A stretch of 9,354 nt of DNA from Candidatus Accumulibacter vicinus (GCA_002425405.1 DIME01000190.1:1713-11066); one strand, 5' to 3'; shown: positions 1 to 7,397, numbered from the stretch's first letter. Made by a program: numbers and translations. The notes: generated by a model from the sequence alone, not told the origin.

Positions 1-293
1 ACGATCTGCAGCGAACCGAGCCCGAACAGCGTGCGCCGCAGCTCCCACAAGCGGCGAGGCTTCATCTCCAGGCCGATCAGGAACATCAGCAGCACGACGC
101 CGAGTTCGGTGAAATGCCGCACACCTTCGACCTCGGTGGTGATGAAAGGCCCTGGCGTATGCGGTCCGACGATGACGCCGGTAACCAGCAGGCCGAGGAT
201 CGAGCCGAGGCCAAAATGCCGAAACACCGCGACGGCGATCGCCGCGACGACCAGCAACAGCACGGCAGAGTCAACGAAAGATTTGGGATCCAT
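1..293 (-). CDS. CPA2/Kef-type monovalent cation:proton antiporter, N-terminal part
   Basis: This is the first 97 residues of an integral membrane antiporter; the rest lies beyond the left window edge. The protein begins MDPKSFVDSAVLLL and has a hydrophobic helix at about residues 8-24. A glycine-rich segment follows at about 31-44 (ILGLLVTGVIVGP), then another helix at about 62-76 (ELGVVLLMFLIGLEM). The 'G..L.G...GP' and 'ELGV.LLMF.IGLE' patterns are typical of the Na+/H+ exchanger domain in KefB/KefC/CPA2 proteins, which exchange K+ or Na+ for H+ across the inner membrane. Whether a C-terminal TrkA-N domain is present cannot be seen. The ATG at 291-293 fits the family N-terminus, but the ribosome site upstream is weak. 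The MITE-like inverted-repeat element begins only about 20 bases upstream of this start, so it may sit in the promoter or leader. Family assignment is firm; substrate ion is not known. Confidence 0.88.
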   Translation of the reverse strand, partial: MDPKSFVDSAVLLLVVAAIAVAVFRHFGLGSILGLLVTGVIVGPHTPGPFITTEVEGVRHFTELGVVLLMFLIGLEMKPRRLWELRRTLFGLGSLQI

Positions 294-312
294 GCGAGTG
301 GTGAGCGCTTCT

Positions 313-352
313 TTAATGTCAAAGTCGCGTCAGCGACTCACGAATCCCCCCT
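313..352 (+). repeat. Left arm of the 40-bp inverted repeat
   Basis: It pairs with 461-500 at 36 of 40 positions. The mismatches fall at repeat positions 8, 10, 29 and 35, so the central palindromic core is unchanged between arms. The arm contains its own 6-bp hairpin around the loop GTCA. Confidence 0.8.
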
Positions 353-460
353 CCTCACTTGCGGAGGAGCTCGGGAAGTTCATCCATGCGTCAACATTAG
401 CACAAGCCGTGCCAGGATCCTGCTGAGTAGTTACCCAAAAACCATGAAACGAAGCATACA

Positions 461-500
461 AGGGGAGATTCATGAGTCGCTGACGCGACTCTCACATTAA
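461..500 (-). repeat. Right arm of the 40-bp inverted repeat
   Basis: This is the reverse complement of the 313-352 arm with four substitutions. Here the internal hairpin stem extends to 7 bp (GAGTCGC, loop GTCA, GCGACTC). For transcripts of the upstream minus-strand small gene this hairpin lies about 100 bases past the stop codon. No T-run follows it, so terminator function is not supported. Confidence 0.8.
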
Positions 501-598
501 CGCGGCTGGCCGCTGCAACTCTCAGGAACTGCATGCACGCCACACGGTGGGCGGCCCTGCTCCAGGTGGCGGCACGCGGCTGATGTCTTGCGGGCGCC

Positions 599-820
599 TC
601 AGCTACCCATACCACGGCGATGGCTTGCTCGGCTGTCGGGCATTTTCTCATCCTCATCGTCGTCTTCCTCGCTCTGCAGATCCAGGGCCTCCTGCAGGTC
701 GTCGAGATCCTTTCGATTCTGCCGCAGAAAGAAGACCATCCCCCACACCAACGCTGCGGCGATGACCGCGAGCAACGTAAAGGTACCCCAGTCGAGACTG
801 GCCAGCAATCCGGAATCCAT
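599..820 (-). CDS. Small acidic single-pass membrane protein, unknown function
   Basis: The gene encodes 73 residues. A hydrophobic helix spans about residues 12-32 (FTLLAVIAAALVWGMVFFL). A short basic stretch (RQNRK) follows, then a strongly acidic region at about 39-60 including EEDDDEDE, and a basic tail ending RRGMGS. The basic residues after the helix suggest a cytoplasmic C-terminus by the positive-inside rule. A strong ribosome site (GAGAGGAG) lies six bases before the ATG at 818-820, which supports a real gene. The gene lies upstream of the antiporter on the same strand, separated by the inverted-repeat element, and is divergent from hfq. I do not recognise the family. The layout of helix plus charged tail resembles small accessory or assembly proteins, but no function is assigned. 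Confidence 0.7.
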   Translation of the reverse strand: MDSGLLASLDWGTFTLLAVIAAALVWGMVFFLRQNRKDLDDLQEALDLQSEEDDDEDEKMPDSRASHRRGMGS

Positions 821-948
821 CGATTTCTCCTCTCTACGACTGTAACCATTATCCTTCTTGCCGCCAATCAGCGCAGCATCTTCGGCCTGGATATGGCAAA
901 CGACAGAGAAATCAATTATCCTCGACCCTCCAGAACATAATTAAAGAT

Positions 949-952
949 GGAG
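949..952 (+). promoter_or_regulatory. Shine-Dalgarno site of hfq
   Basis: GGAG lies eight bases before the hfq ATG at 961 and fixes that start. The 140-base divergent spacer (821-960) upstream must carry the hfq promoter, but no pair of -35/-10 boxes there is convincing. A CATAAT at 936-941 would leave only a very short leader and lacks a good -35 box. Confidence 0.6.
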
Positions 953-960
953 TTTGAAGG

Positions 961-1200
961 ATGACCAACAAAGGGCAACTCTTACAAGACCCGTTTCTCA
1001 ACACCCTGCGGCGTGAACGGGTGCCAGTTTCGATCTACCTGGTTAACGGTATCAAGCTGCAGGGTCAGGTCGATTCGTTCGACCAGTATGTCGTCCTGCT
1101 CAAGAACTCGGTGACCCAGATGGTCTACAAACACGCGATCTCGACGGTCGTTCCGTCACACCCGGTCACCATCCATCAGGATACCGACAACGAGGCATGA
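961..1200 (+). CDS. hfq: RNA chaperone Hfq
   Basis: Hfq is a hexameric Sm-like protein that binds A-rich and U-rich RNA and promotes pairing of small RNAs with mRNAs. The 79-residue product is nearly all Sm core. The N-terminus (KGQLLQDPFLNTLRRERVPV) carries the proximal-face Gln at residue 9 and the arginine rim patch RRER at 17-20. Sm1 spans about 22-50 (SIYLVNGIKLQGQVDSFDQY). Sm2 contains the signature YKHA at 56-59 with the conserved Lys57 and His58. Position 43 is Tyr where E. coli has Phe42, a conservative aromatic change at the proximal pore. The C-terminal tail is very short (PVTIHQDTDNEA) but ends acidic. A good ribosome site precedes the ATG. hflX follows after 116 bases, the usual proteobacterial order. 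Confidence 0.98.
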   Translation: MTNKGQLLQDPFLNTLRRERVPVSIYLVNGIKLQGQVDSFDQYVVLLKNSVTQMVYKHAISTVVPSHPVTIHQDTDNEA

Positions 1201-1316
1201 TGCACTCCGCACTGTCCCGGACCGGCTCGCCGCTGCGGCGGACAGCCGCATCAAGACCCTTCTTCTGCCACCCACTGACGGTTGCGGCTTGCAGCAGGCT
1301 CTCCTAGATCTTCGAC

Positions 1317-2507
1317 ATGATTGAGCGCGCGGCCGCCGAAGAACGAGCGGTCATCGTCCAGCTCGACTTCGGCCGTGAGGATCTTGCCGAGCAGCTTGCG
1401 GAAGTCCGGTTGCTGACCCGGTCGGCCGGTGCGGCGGTCTGTTCCGTCGTGCAGGGGCGTCGCCACAGCCCGGATGCGGCGACCTATGCCGGCAAGGGCA
1501 AGGTCGAAGAAGTGGCTGCCGAGGTCGCCGCGCATGCGGCCGATCTGGTCATCTTCAATCACGAACTCAGCGCCGGCCAGGAACGTAACCTGGAGCGCAC
1601 GCTGCAGTGTCGCGTCATCGACCGGACCAGTCTGATCCTCGACATCTTCGCGCAGCGGGCGCAAAGTTCGGAGGGCAAACTGCAGGTCGAACTGGCACAG
1701 CTTGAACACCTGGCAACACGACTGGTGCGTGGCTGGACCCACCTGGAACGGCAAAAAGGGGGAATCGGTCTGCGTGGCCCGGGAGAAACGCAGCTCGAAA
1801 CCGACCGTCGCCTGCTCGGTATCCGCGTCAAGCTGCTCAGGGAACGCCTGGCCAGACTCGAACGCCAGCGTGGCGTGCAACGCAAGGCGCGTGGCCGGGG
1901 CGAGTTGCTGAACGTATCGCTGGTGGGTTACACCAATGCCGGCAAGTCTACATTGTTCAATGCACTGACGCATGCCGGCGTCTTTGCTGCCGACCAGCTG
2001 TTTGCCACCCTGGATACGACGACGCGTAAACTGTGGCTGGCCGAGGCCGGTCATATCGTGCTTTCCGATACCGTTGGCTTCATCCGCGATTTGCCGCATT
2101 CGCTGGTGGCCGCTTTCCATGCCACGCTCGAAGCGACGGCCGAAGCGGACCTGCTGTTGCATGTCGTCGATTCGGCGAGTCCGGCGCGCGACGACCAGAT
2201 CGCCGACGTCAACAAAGTACTGGCCGAGATCGGCGCTGCCGATGTGCCGCAACTGACGGTGCAGAACAAGCTCGATCTGACCGGGCTGCCGCCGGCGGTC
2301 GAGCGTGATGAGTATGGTAGAATCTGGCGCGTTCGCCTTAGTGCTGTCTCCGGCGATGGTTTACCCCTGCTGCGCGAAGCGCTCGCCGAACTGGCCTTGG
2401 CGAAAACGAGGGACTTGCAGGAATTACGGGACAGTAGCGCACGGACAGCCGGCGCTGCTGCTGCGCAGGATGTCGATAGGATTCTCGATTCAGATGGTTC
2501 CCCATGA
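1317..2507 (+). CDS. hflX: Ribosome-associated GTPase HflX
   Basis: HflX is an Obg/TRAFAC-class GTPase that binds the large ribosomal subunit and splits stalled or heat-damaged 70S ribosomes. The 396-residue product has the HflX N-terminal domain (about 10-110, including DAATYAGKGKVEE) and a coiled linker. The glycine-rich segment GGIGLRGPGETQLETDRR precedes the G domain. G1 is GYTNAGKS at 204-211, G3 is DTVG at 251-254 and G4 is NKLD at 317-320, with a G5-like LSAVSGDG further on. All nucleotide-binding motifs look intact. An in-frame stop at 1305-1307 leaves the ATG at 1317 as the only plausible start, and the MIERAAAEERAVIVQLDFG opening fits the family. No good Shine-Dalgarno sequence precedes it. 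hflK begins 20 bases after the stop. It is somewhat shorter than the E. coli protein, through its tail. Confidence 0.97.
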   Translation: MIERAAAEERAVIVQLDFGREDLAEQLAEVRLLTRSAGAAVCSVVQGRRHSPDAATYAGKGKVEEVAAEVAAHAADLVIFNHELSAGQERNLERTLQCRVIDRTSLILDIFAQRAQSSEGKLQVELAQLEHLATRLVRGWTHLERQKGGIGLRGPGETQLETDRRLLGIRVKLLRERLARLERQRGVQRKARGRGELLNVSLVGYTNAGKSTLFNALTHAGVFAADQLFATLDTTTRKLWLAEAGHIVLSDTVGFIRDLPHSLVAAFHATLEATAEADLLLHVVDSASPARDDQIADVNKVLAEIGAADVPQLTVQNKLDLTGLPPAVERDEYGRIWRVRLSAVSGDGLPLLREALAELALAKTRDLQELRDSSARTAGAAAAQDVDRILDSDGSP

Positions 2508-2527
2508 TCTATAGCCTTGGAGTACTT

Positions 2528-3796
2528 ATGTCGCTCAATGACCCACAGTGGGGCAATCGCGGCAACGATGGTGGCGGTGACAAGCGGCCCAATCAGGGTC
2601 CGCCCGACCTCGAACAGTTATGGCGCGACCTCAATCGCAAGCTGTCGGGGATTTTCGACAAGCGGCGTGGTGGCGGCAATCAAGGCGGTGATCGCGGCGA
2701 CCTTCGTCCGCCGATCCAGTTCAACAACAGGTTCCTCGGCGGCGGCATCGGCCTGCTCCTGGCGCTGGTCGTGGTGGTCTGGCTGGCCAGCGGTTTCTAC
2801 ATTGTCGACGCCTCGCAAAGAGGCGTCGTGCTCGAGTTTGGCCGCTACAAGGAGAGTACCGACCCAGGTCTGCGCTGGCGACTGCCCTATCCGATCCAGG
2901 CGCATGAACTGGTCAACATCTCCGGCGTGCGCACCATCGAGATCGGTTATCGCGGCAGCGAAAAAAACAAGGTGCTCAAGGAAGCACTGATGCTGACTGA
3001 CGACGAGAACATCATCAACATCCAGTTCGCCGTGCAATGGTTTCTGAACGACCCCGTCGAATACGTCTTCAACAACCGGCATCCGGACGACGCGGTGATG
3101 CAGGTCGCAGAGACGGCAATTCGCGAAATCGTCGGCAAGAACAAGATGGACTTCGTCCTCTACGAGGGTCGCGAGCAGGTCGCGGTCAATGCTGCAAAGC
3201 TGATGCAGGAGATTCTCGACCGTTACAAGACCGGCATTCTGATTTCCAAAGTCACGATGCAGAACGCACAGCCGCCGGAGCAGGTGCAGGCGGCATTCGA
3301 TGATGCGGTCAAGGCTTCGCAGGATCGTGAGCGCCAGAAGAACGAAGGCCAGGCCTATGCCAATGACGTCATCCCGAAAGCCCGCGGAACATCCGCGCGC
3401 CTGCTCGAGGAAGCGGAGGGTTACAAGAAACGCGTCATCGCCACGGCCGAGGGCGATGGCAGCCGTTTCCGGCAGATCTACACGGAATACGCCAAGGCGC
3501 CGGAAGTGACGCGCAGTCGCATGTATCTCGATACCATGCAGCAGGTCTATGCCAGCACCAGCAAGGTGCTGATCGACGCCAAGGGACAGGGGAACCTTCT
3601 TTACCTGCCGCTCGACAAGCTGCTGCAGGCAGCCGGAGCCGCGGCCGCGGCGGCGCCTGCCGCGGGCAGCCAGGAGCTGCCGGCAGCGGTACGACCGGCG
3701 CCGGTCGTTTCCAACGAGGTGCCGCCACAGGTGGTCGAGAAAAACGAAGCACGTTCGCGTGAGACGCTACGCCAGCGTGATCGGGAGTCTCGCTGA
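2528..3796 (+). CDS. hflK: FtsH protease modulator HflK
   Basis: HflK pairs with HflC to form a large SPFH/band-7 cage around the membrane protease FtsH and limits its access to membrane substrates. The ATG at 2528 gives 422 residues. It is preceded by GGAG at 2519-2522 and opens MSLNDPQWGNRG as expected; an ATG eight codons upstream lacks such support. The N-terminus is glycine-rich and cytoplasmic (about 1-70, containing the LEQLWRDLNRKL segment). A single membrane helix lies at about 71-91. The SPFH domain then runs from about 92, with a coiled region rich in Ala/Glu/Lys near 270-310. The periplasmic tail from residue 366 is low-complexity (Ala/Pro rich, then Arg/Glu rich). The stop overlaps the hflC start by one base, so the two subunits are probably translationally coupled. 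Confidence 0.97.
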   Translation: MSLNDPQWGNRGNDGGGDKRPNQGPPDLEQLWRDLNRKLSGIFDKRRGGGNQGGDRGDLRPPIQFNNRFLGGGIGLLLALVVVVWLASGFYIVDASQRGVVLEFGRYKESTDPGLRWRLPYPIQAHELVNISGVRTIEIGYRGSEKNKVLKEALMLTDDENIINIQFAVQWFLNDPVEYVFNNRHPDDAVMQVAETAIREIVGKNKMDFVLYEGREQVAVNAAKLMQEILDRYKTGILISKVTMQNAQPPEQVQAAFDDAVKASQDRERQKNEGQAYANDVIPKARGTSARLLEEAEGYKKRVIATAEGDGSRFRQIYTEYAKAPEVTRSRMYLDTMQQVYASTSKVLIDAKGQGNLLYLPLDKLLQAAGAAAAAAPAAGSQELPAAVRPAPVVSNEVPPQVVEKNEARSRETLRQRDRESR

Positions 3797-4686
3797 TGAA
3801 AGCAAGCATGAATATCGTTGCGGCCGTTTTCGTGGCCGTGCTGGTGGTGCTCGGAGCGACCATTTTTACGGTTGACCAGCGTCAATACGCCATCATCTTT
3901 CAGCTCGGCGAAGTCCGCAATGTCATCGAGGAACCCGGCCTGTATTTCAAGTGGCCATTGATCCAGAATGTGCGCTTTTTCGACAAGCGCATCCTCACCC
4001 TGGACAGTACCGAACCCGAGCGTTTCATCACTTCGGAAAAGAAGAACGTTCTCGTGGATTCGTTTACCAAGTGGCGAATCGTCGATCCCAAGCTCTACTA
4101 CATCTCGGTGGCCGGCGATGAATCGCGAGCCAAGACGCGGCTGACGCAGACCGTCAATGCCGGCCTGCGCGAGGAATTCGGCAAGCGCACCGTGCATGAT
4201 GTGGTTTCTGGCGAGCGCGACAAGATCATGGCCCAGATGCGCGAGAAGGCCGACCTCGACGCCCGCAAGATTGGCGTGCAGATCGTCGACGTGCGCGTCA
4301 AACGTGTCGAACTGCCCAGCGATGTCAGCGAATCGGTGTATCGCCGCATGGACGCAGAACGTAAGCGGGTGGCCAACGAATTGCGTTCGCAGGGGGCTGC
4401 CGAGGCCGAAAAGATTCGCGCCGACGCCGACAAGCAGCGTGAGGTGATCGTTGCCGAGGCTTATCGCGATGCACAGAAGATGAAGGGTGAGGGCGACGCC
4501 AAGGCCTCGGCAATCTATGCGCAGGCTTTTGAAGGCAGCCCGGAGTTCTACGCTTTCTATCGCAGCCTCGAAGCCTATCGCAACAGCTTCAAGGGCAAGA
4601 ATGACCTGATCGTCGTCGAGCCCAACTCCGATTTCTTCAAGTATATGAAGAGCATCAGCCGAAGTGGCGACAAAGCCGGCAAATGA
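3796..4686 (+). CDS. hflC: FtsH protease modulator HflC
   Basis: HflC is the partner of HflK in the HflKC-FtsH complex. The 296-residue product has a short cytoplasmic N-terminus and one membrane helix at about residues 6-26 (NIVAAVFVAVLVVLGATIF). The SPFH domain follows, with typical phrases such as QRQYAIIFQLGEV, EPGLYFKWPLIQNV and FFDKRILTLD. A charged Ala/Glu/Lys coiled segment lies at about 185-240 (RVANELRSQGAAEAEKIRAD). The C-terminal part SPEFYAFYRSLEAYRNSF is characteristic of HflC and separates it from HflK. The start is coupled to hflK through TGATG, with GGGAG at 3782-3786 as ribosome site. The stop overlaps the next gene (ATGA). Confidence 0.97.
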   Translation: MKASMNIVAAVFVAVLVVLGATIFTVDQRQYAIIFQLGEVRNVIEEPGLYFKWPLIQNVRFFDKRILTLDSTEPERFITSEKKNVLVDSFTKWRIVDPKLYYISVAGDESRAKTRLTQTVNAGLREEFGKRTVHDVVSGERDKIMAQMREKADLDARKIGVQIVDVRVKRVELPSDVSESVYRRMDAERKRVANELRSQGAAEAEKIRADADKQREVIVAEAYRDAQKMKGEGDAKASAIYAQAFEGSPEFYAFYRSLEAYRNSFKGKNDLIVVEPNSDFFKYMKSISRSGDKAGK

Positions 4687-4868
4687 TCGATCACCTGCTG
4701 CTTGCCTTTGCCCTGATGCTGGTGCTTGAAGGGCTGTTGCCATTCGTGGCGCCGAACGCCTGGCGTGAAACCTTCCGGCGTCTGATCCGCTTTTCCGACG
4801 GGCAGATCCGCTTCATCGGCCTGACCTCGATGTTGGTCGGGCTGGTATTGCTGATGATTTTCCGATGA
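4683..4868 (+). CDS. DUF2065 (YjeT-like) small membrane protein
   Basis: The 61-residue protein has two hydrophobic helices, at about 4-22 and 43-60. They are joined by an amphipathic loop containing NAWRETFRRLIRFSDGQIR. This matches the DUF2065/YjeT family, small inner-membrane proteins commonly encoded next to hflC in beta- and gammaproteobacteria. Their biochemical role is not established. Conserved placement suggests a link to HflKC or FtsH, but that is inference only. The start overlaps the hflC stop by four bases and the stop overlaps the hisZ start by four, so translation is probably coupled on both sides. Confidence 0.9.
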   Translation: MIDHLLLAFALMLVLEGLLPFVAPNAWRETFRRLIRFSDGQIRFIGLTSMLVGLVLLMIFR

Positions 4869-6034
4869 ACTGGCTACTGCCCGAACATATCGCCGATGCC
4901 CTGCCGTCAGAAGCCGCGCAGATCGAGCGGCTGCGCCGGACACTGCTGGATCTGTTCCGCGTGCATGGCTACGAGTTGGTGATGCCACCGCTGCTCGAAT
5001 ACCTGGATTCCCTGCTCACCGGCTCCGGGCACGATCTGCGGCTGCGGACCTTCAAGCTGGTCGACCAGTTGTCGGGACGCACGCTCGGCTTACGTGCCGA
5101 CATCACGCCGCAGGTTGCCCGCATTGATGCCCACCTGCTCAATCGTCAGGGGGTGGCGCGACTGTGCTACTGCGCCAGCGTGCTGCATACCCTGCCGGCG
5201 TCGCTGACCGCGAGTCGCGAACCGATCCAGCTCGGGGCCGAGCTGTATGGTCACGCCGGGGTTGCCGCCGACCACGAAGTCATTCGCCTGATGGCCGCCG
5301 CACTCGACGCTGCCGGCGTTCCGGCAGCACGTATCGATCTTGGCCATGTCGGCGTTTTTCGTGCGCTTTCGGCAGCCTCCGGCCTGGATTCCGAACTCGA
5401 GGGAGCGCTGCTGCAATTGCTGCAGGCCAAAGATGTGCCGAGTCTTCGCGAGCCTTGCGGCAAGCTCGACGAACCTCTGCGTTCTGCGCTGCTGGCGCTG
5501 CCCGACCTCTATGGTGGCGTCGAAACTCTTGCCGCGGCTGCCAAAGCGCTGCCTCCCTTGCCGGCAATCACTGCAGCGCTGGAAACCTTGCGGCAGTTGC
5601 AGGCGTCGCTGCCCGATCTGCCGCTATCGTTCGATCTCGCCGACCTGCGCGGCTACCACTATCACAACGGTGTCGTCTTCGCCGCCTATTGTCCTGACTT
5701 CTCGAGTGCCCTCGCACGCGGCGGACGTTATGATGGCGTCGGTAGGGTTTTCGGCCGCGCACGGCCAGCAACCGGTTTTTCGATGGATTTGCGCGAACTG
5801 GCACGGCTGGCGGAAAGTGCGGCACCACCCGGAGCGATTCTGGCGCCTGCTGCTGCGGCCCAGACAGCACTGGCGGCCGCAATTGCCACGCTGCGTGCGC
5901 AGGGCGAAATCGTCGTCGAACGTCTACCGGCCGAAACACGAAGCGAAGGGCCGCGGTGCGACCGCCAACTGGTCGAACGTGACGGGCAATGGCTTGTTGA
6001 GGCAATCACAGGAACGGATCACGGGAATGGCTAA
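4865..6034 (+). CDS. hisZ: ATP phosphoribosyltransferase regulatory subunit HisZ
   Basis: HisZ is a catalytically inactive paralogue of histidyl-tRNA synthetase. With the short form of HisG it forms the ATP phosphoribosyltransferase that opens histidine biosynthesis and is feedback-inhibited by histidine. The 389-residue product has the class II synthetase fold: an N-terminal LLPEHIADALPSEA opening, a motif-2-like LRADITPQVARIDAH near residue 77-91, and GGRYDG at 286-291 followed by TGFSMDL. It lacks the C-terminal anticodon-binding domain of true HisRS, as expected for HisZ. The N-terminus and length match the family. It overlaps DUF2065 by four bases and purA by eight bases. HisG is not in this window, so the partner must be encoded elsewhere. 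Confidence 0.95.
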   Translation: MNWLLPEHIADALPSEAAQIERLRRTLLDLFRVHGYELVMPPLLEYLDSLLTGSGHDLRLRTFKLVDQLSGRTLGLRADITPQVARIDAHLLNRQGVARLCYCASVLHTLPASLTASREPIQLGAELYGHAGVAADHEVIRLMAAALDAAGVPAARIDLGHVGVFRALSAASGLDSELEGALLQLLQAKDVPSLREPCGKLDEPLRSALLALPDLYGGVETLAAAAKALPPLPAITAALETLRQLQASLPDLPLSFDLADLRGYHYHNGVVFAAYCPDFSSALARGGRYDGVGRVFGRARPATGFSMDLRELARLAESAAPPGAILAPAAAAQTALAAAIATLRAQGEIVVERLPAETRSEGPRCDRQLVERDGQWLVEAITGTDHGNG

Positions 6035-7343
6035 GAATGTGGTGGTCGTGGGGACACAATGGGGTGACGAGGGCAAAGGCAAGATCGTTGACTGGCTGAC
6101 CGATCATGCCAAGGGGGTCGTTCGCTTCCAGGGTGGCCACAACGCCGGGCACACGCTGGTGGTCGGCGACAAGGTCTACAAGCTCAACCTGGTTCCCTCG
6201 GGAATCGTTCGGGCAGGCGTCGATTGCTTCATCGGCAATGGTGTCGTACTCGATATTCACCATCTGATCAGCGAGATCAAGGTCCTCGAGGCGGGCGGCA
6301 TTGACGTCCGTTCGCGGCTCAAGATCAGCCCGGGCTGTCCGATCATTCTGCCTTATCACGCGGCCCTCGATCATGCACGCGAGGCAGCGAAGTGTGCGGA
6401 TTTACGGATCGGCACCACCGGCAAGGGTATCGGCCCGGCGTATGAAGACAAGGTGGCGCGGCGGGCGCTGCGGGTCTATGACCTGTTCTATCCGGATCGC
6501 TTCGCCGAGCGTCTGAAAGACAACCTCGACTACCACAACTTCGTGCTGACCCGCTATTTCGGGGCCGCAGCGGTCGATTTCGATGCCGTTTTCGCGCAGG
6601 CCATGACCGACGCCGAAGAGATCAAACCACTGGTCACCGACGTCTCGGCGGCGCTGCATGCGATCAACCAGGCGGGCCACAATCTGCTCTTCGAAGGTGC
6701 GCAGGGCGCCCTGCTTGACATCGATCACGGCACTTACCCCTTTGTCACCTCGTCGAACTGTGTCGCCGGCCAGGCTGCCGCCGGTTCAGGGATCGGTCCG
6801 GGAATGCTGCACTACGTGCTCGGAATCACCAAGGCGTATTGCACGCGCGTCGGTGGCGGTCCCTTCCCGAGTGAACTCGATATCGAGACAGCCGGCCTGC
6901 CAGGGCACCAGATGTCGCAAAAAGGGCGTGAGTTTGGTACCGTCACCGGGCGCAAGCGGCGTTGCGGCTGGCTCGATGCGGCAGCACTCAAGCGCTCGAT
7001 CCAGATCAACGGCATCACCGGTCTATGCATTACCAAGCTCGACGTGCTGGATGGTCTGTCGGAGCTGAAGATCTGTGCCGCCTATCGGCTTGACGGGAAA
7101 CTCGTTGAACGGCTGCCGATGGGCGCTGACGAGGTCGCTGCCTGTCAGCCCGTGCTCGAGACCCTGCCCGGCTGGTCCGAGTCCACGGTCGGAGTTGGCA
7201 CGATGGAGGCGCTGCCGGCAGCAGCGCGTGCCTATCTGGAGCGCATCGAAGAACTCTGCGGAATTCCGATCGACATCATCTCGACCGGGCCGGAGCGTGC
7301 CGAGACGGTGCTTCGCCGGCATCCTCTGAGCGAACCGGCATAG
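6027..7343 (+). CDS. purA: Adenylosuccinate synthetase PurA
   Basis: PurA joins IMP and aspartate using GTP to give adenylosuccinate, the first committed step from IMP to AMP. The ATG at 6027 gives 438 residues, close to the usual bacterial length. The N-terminus reads MAKNVVVVGTQWGDEGKGK. The catalytic pair is visible as Asp14 (in GDEGKGK) and His42 (in GGHNAGHT). LRIGTTGKGIGPAYEDK, GTVTGRKRRCGW, TKLDVLDG and STGPER near the C-terminus are family signatures for IMP and GTP binding. All key residues look intact. The reading frame stays open far upstream inside hisZ, but the PurA N-terminus and an AGGA at 6010-6013 place the start at 6027. The overlap with hisZ is ATGGCTAA. The neighbourhood is standard for betaproteobacteria. 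Confidence 0.98.
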   Translation: MAKNVVVVGTQWGDEGKGKIVDWLTDHAKGVVRFQGGHNAGHTLVVGDKVYKLNLVPSGIVRAGVDCFIGNGVVLDIHHLISEIKVLEAGGIDVRSRLKISPGCPIILPYHAALDHAREAAKCADLRIGTTGKGIGPAYEDKVARRALRVYDLFYPDRFAERLKDNLDYHNFVLTRYFGAAAVDFDAVFAQAMTDAEEIKPLVTDVSAALHAINQAGHNLLFEGAQGALLDIDHGTYPFVTSSNCVAGQAAAGSGIGPGMLHYVLGITKAYCTRVGGGPFPSELDIETAGLPGHQMSQKGREFGTVTGRKRRCGWLDAAALKRSIQINGITGLCITKLDVLDGLSELKICAAYRLDGKLVERLPMGADEVAACQPVLETLPGWSESTVGVGTMEALPAAARAYLERIEELCGIPIDIISTGPERAETVLRRHPLSEPA

Positions 7344-7397
7344 CATAGCAGCCGTCGGTCATAACCAACGAGGGGATCTGGCTTCGTCGTCGTGAAG

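Larger units (their letters stand above)
313..500. mobile_element. MITE-like 188-bp element with 40-bp terminal inverted repeats
   Basis: The left arm (313-352) and the reverse complement of the right arm (461-500) agree at 36 of 40 positions. Both arms start with TTAATGT, and both contain the core GTCGCGTCAGCGACTCA, which can fold as a short hairpin (AGTCGC, loop GTCA, GCGACT). The 108 bases between the arms have no convincing reading frame. Each end is the palindrome TTAA, which could be part of the repeat or a 4-bp target duplication. The element fills most of the gap between the antiporter gene and the small membrane-protein gene. Size, arm symmetry and lack of coding content suggest a non-autonomous miniature inverted-repeat element. 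A bidirectional structural RNA or attenuator is an alternative. No related transposase is visible in the window. Confidence 0.6.

Noticed and set aside
31..500. Plus-strand open frames over the antiporter and inverted-repeat element
   Set aside because: The minus strand encodes a recognisable antiporter here, and the frames simply translate both repeat arms.
936..941. CATAAT as an hfq -10 box
   Set aside because: No suitable -35 box at the right distance, and the implied leader would be only about a dozen bases.
1201..1316. Possible terminator between hfq and hflX (GC-rich inverted sequence near 1230-1245)
   Set aside because: The pairing is short, the loop is too small and no T-run follows.
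1251..2252. 333-codon open frame on the minus strand antisense to hflX
   Set aside because: It lies opposite a clear HflX gene, has no recognisable motifs, and long antisense frames are expected in high-GC DNA.
3601..4743. 380-codon open frame on the minus strand antisense to hflK/hflC
   Set aside because: It mirrors the codons of two well-supported genes and shows no protein-like signature.
5340..6026. In-frame N-terminal extension of purA into hisZ
   Set aside because: The frame is open by chance within hisZ; the extension is Arg/Cys/Ser-rich shadow sequence and the canonical PurA N-terminus begins at 6027.
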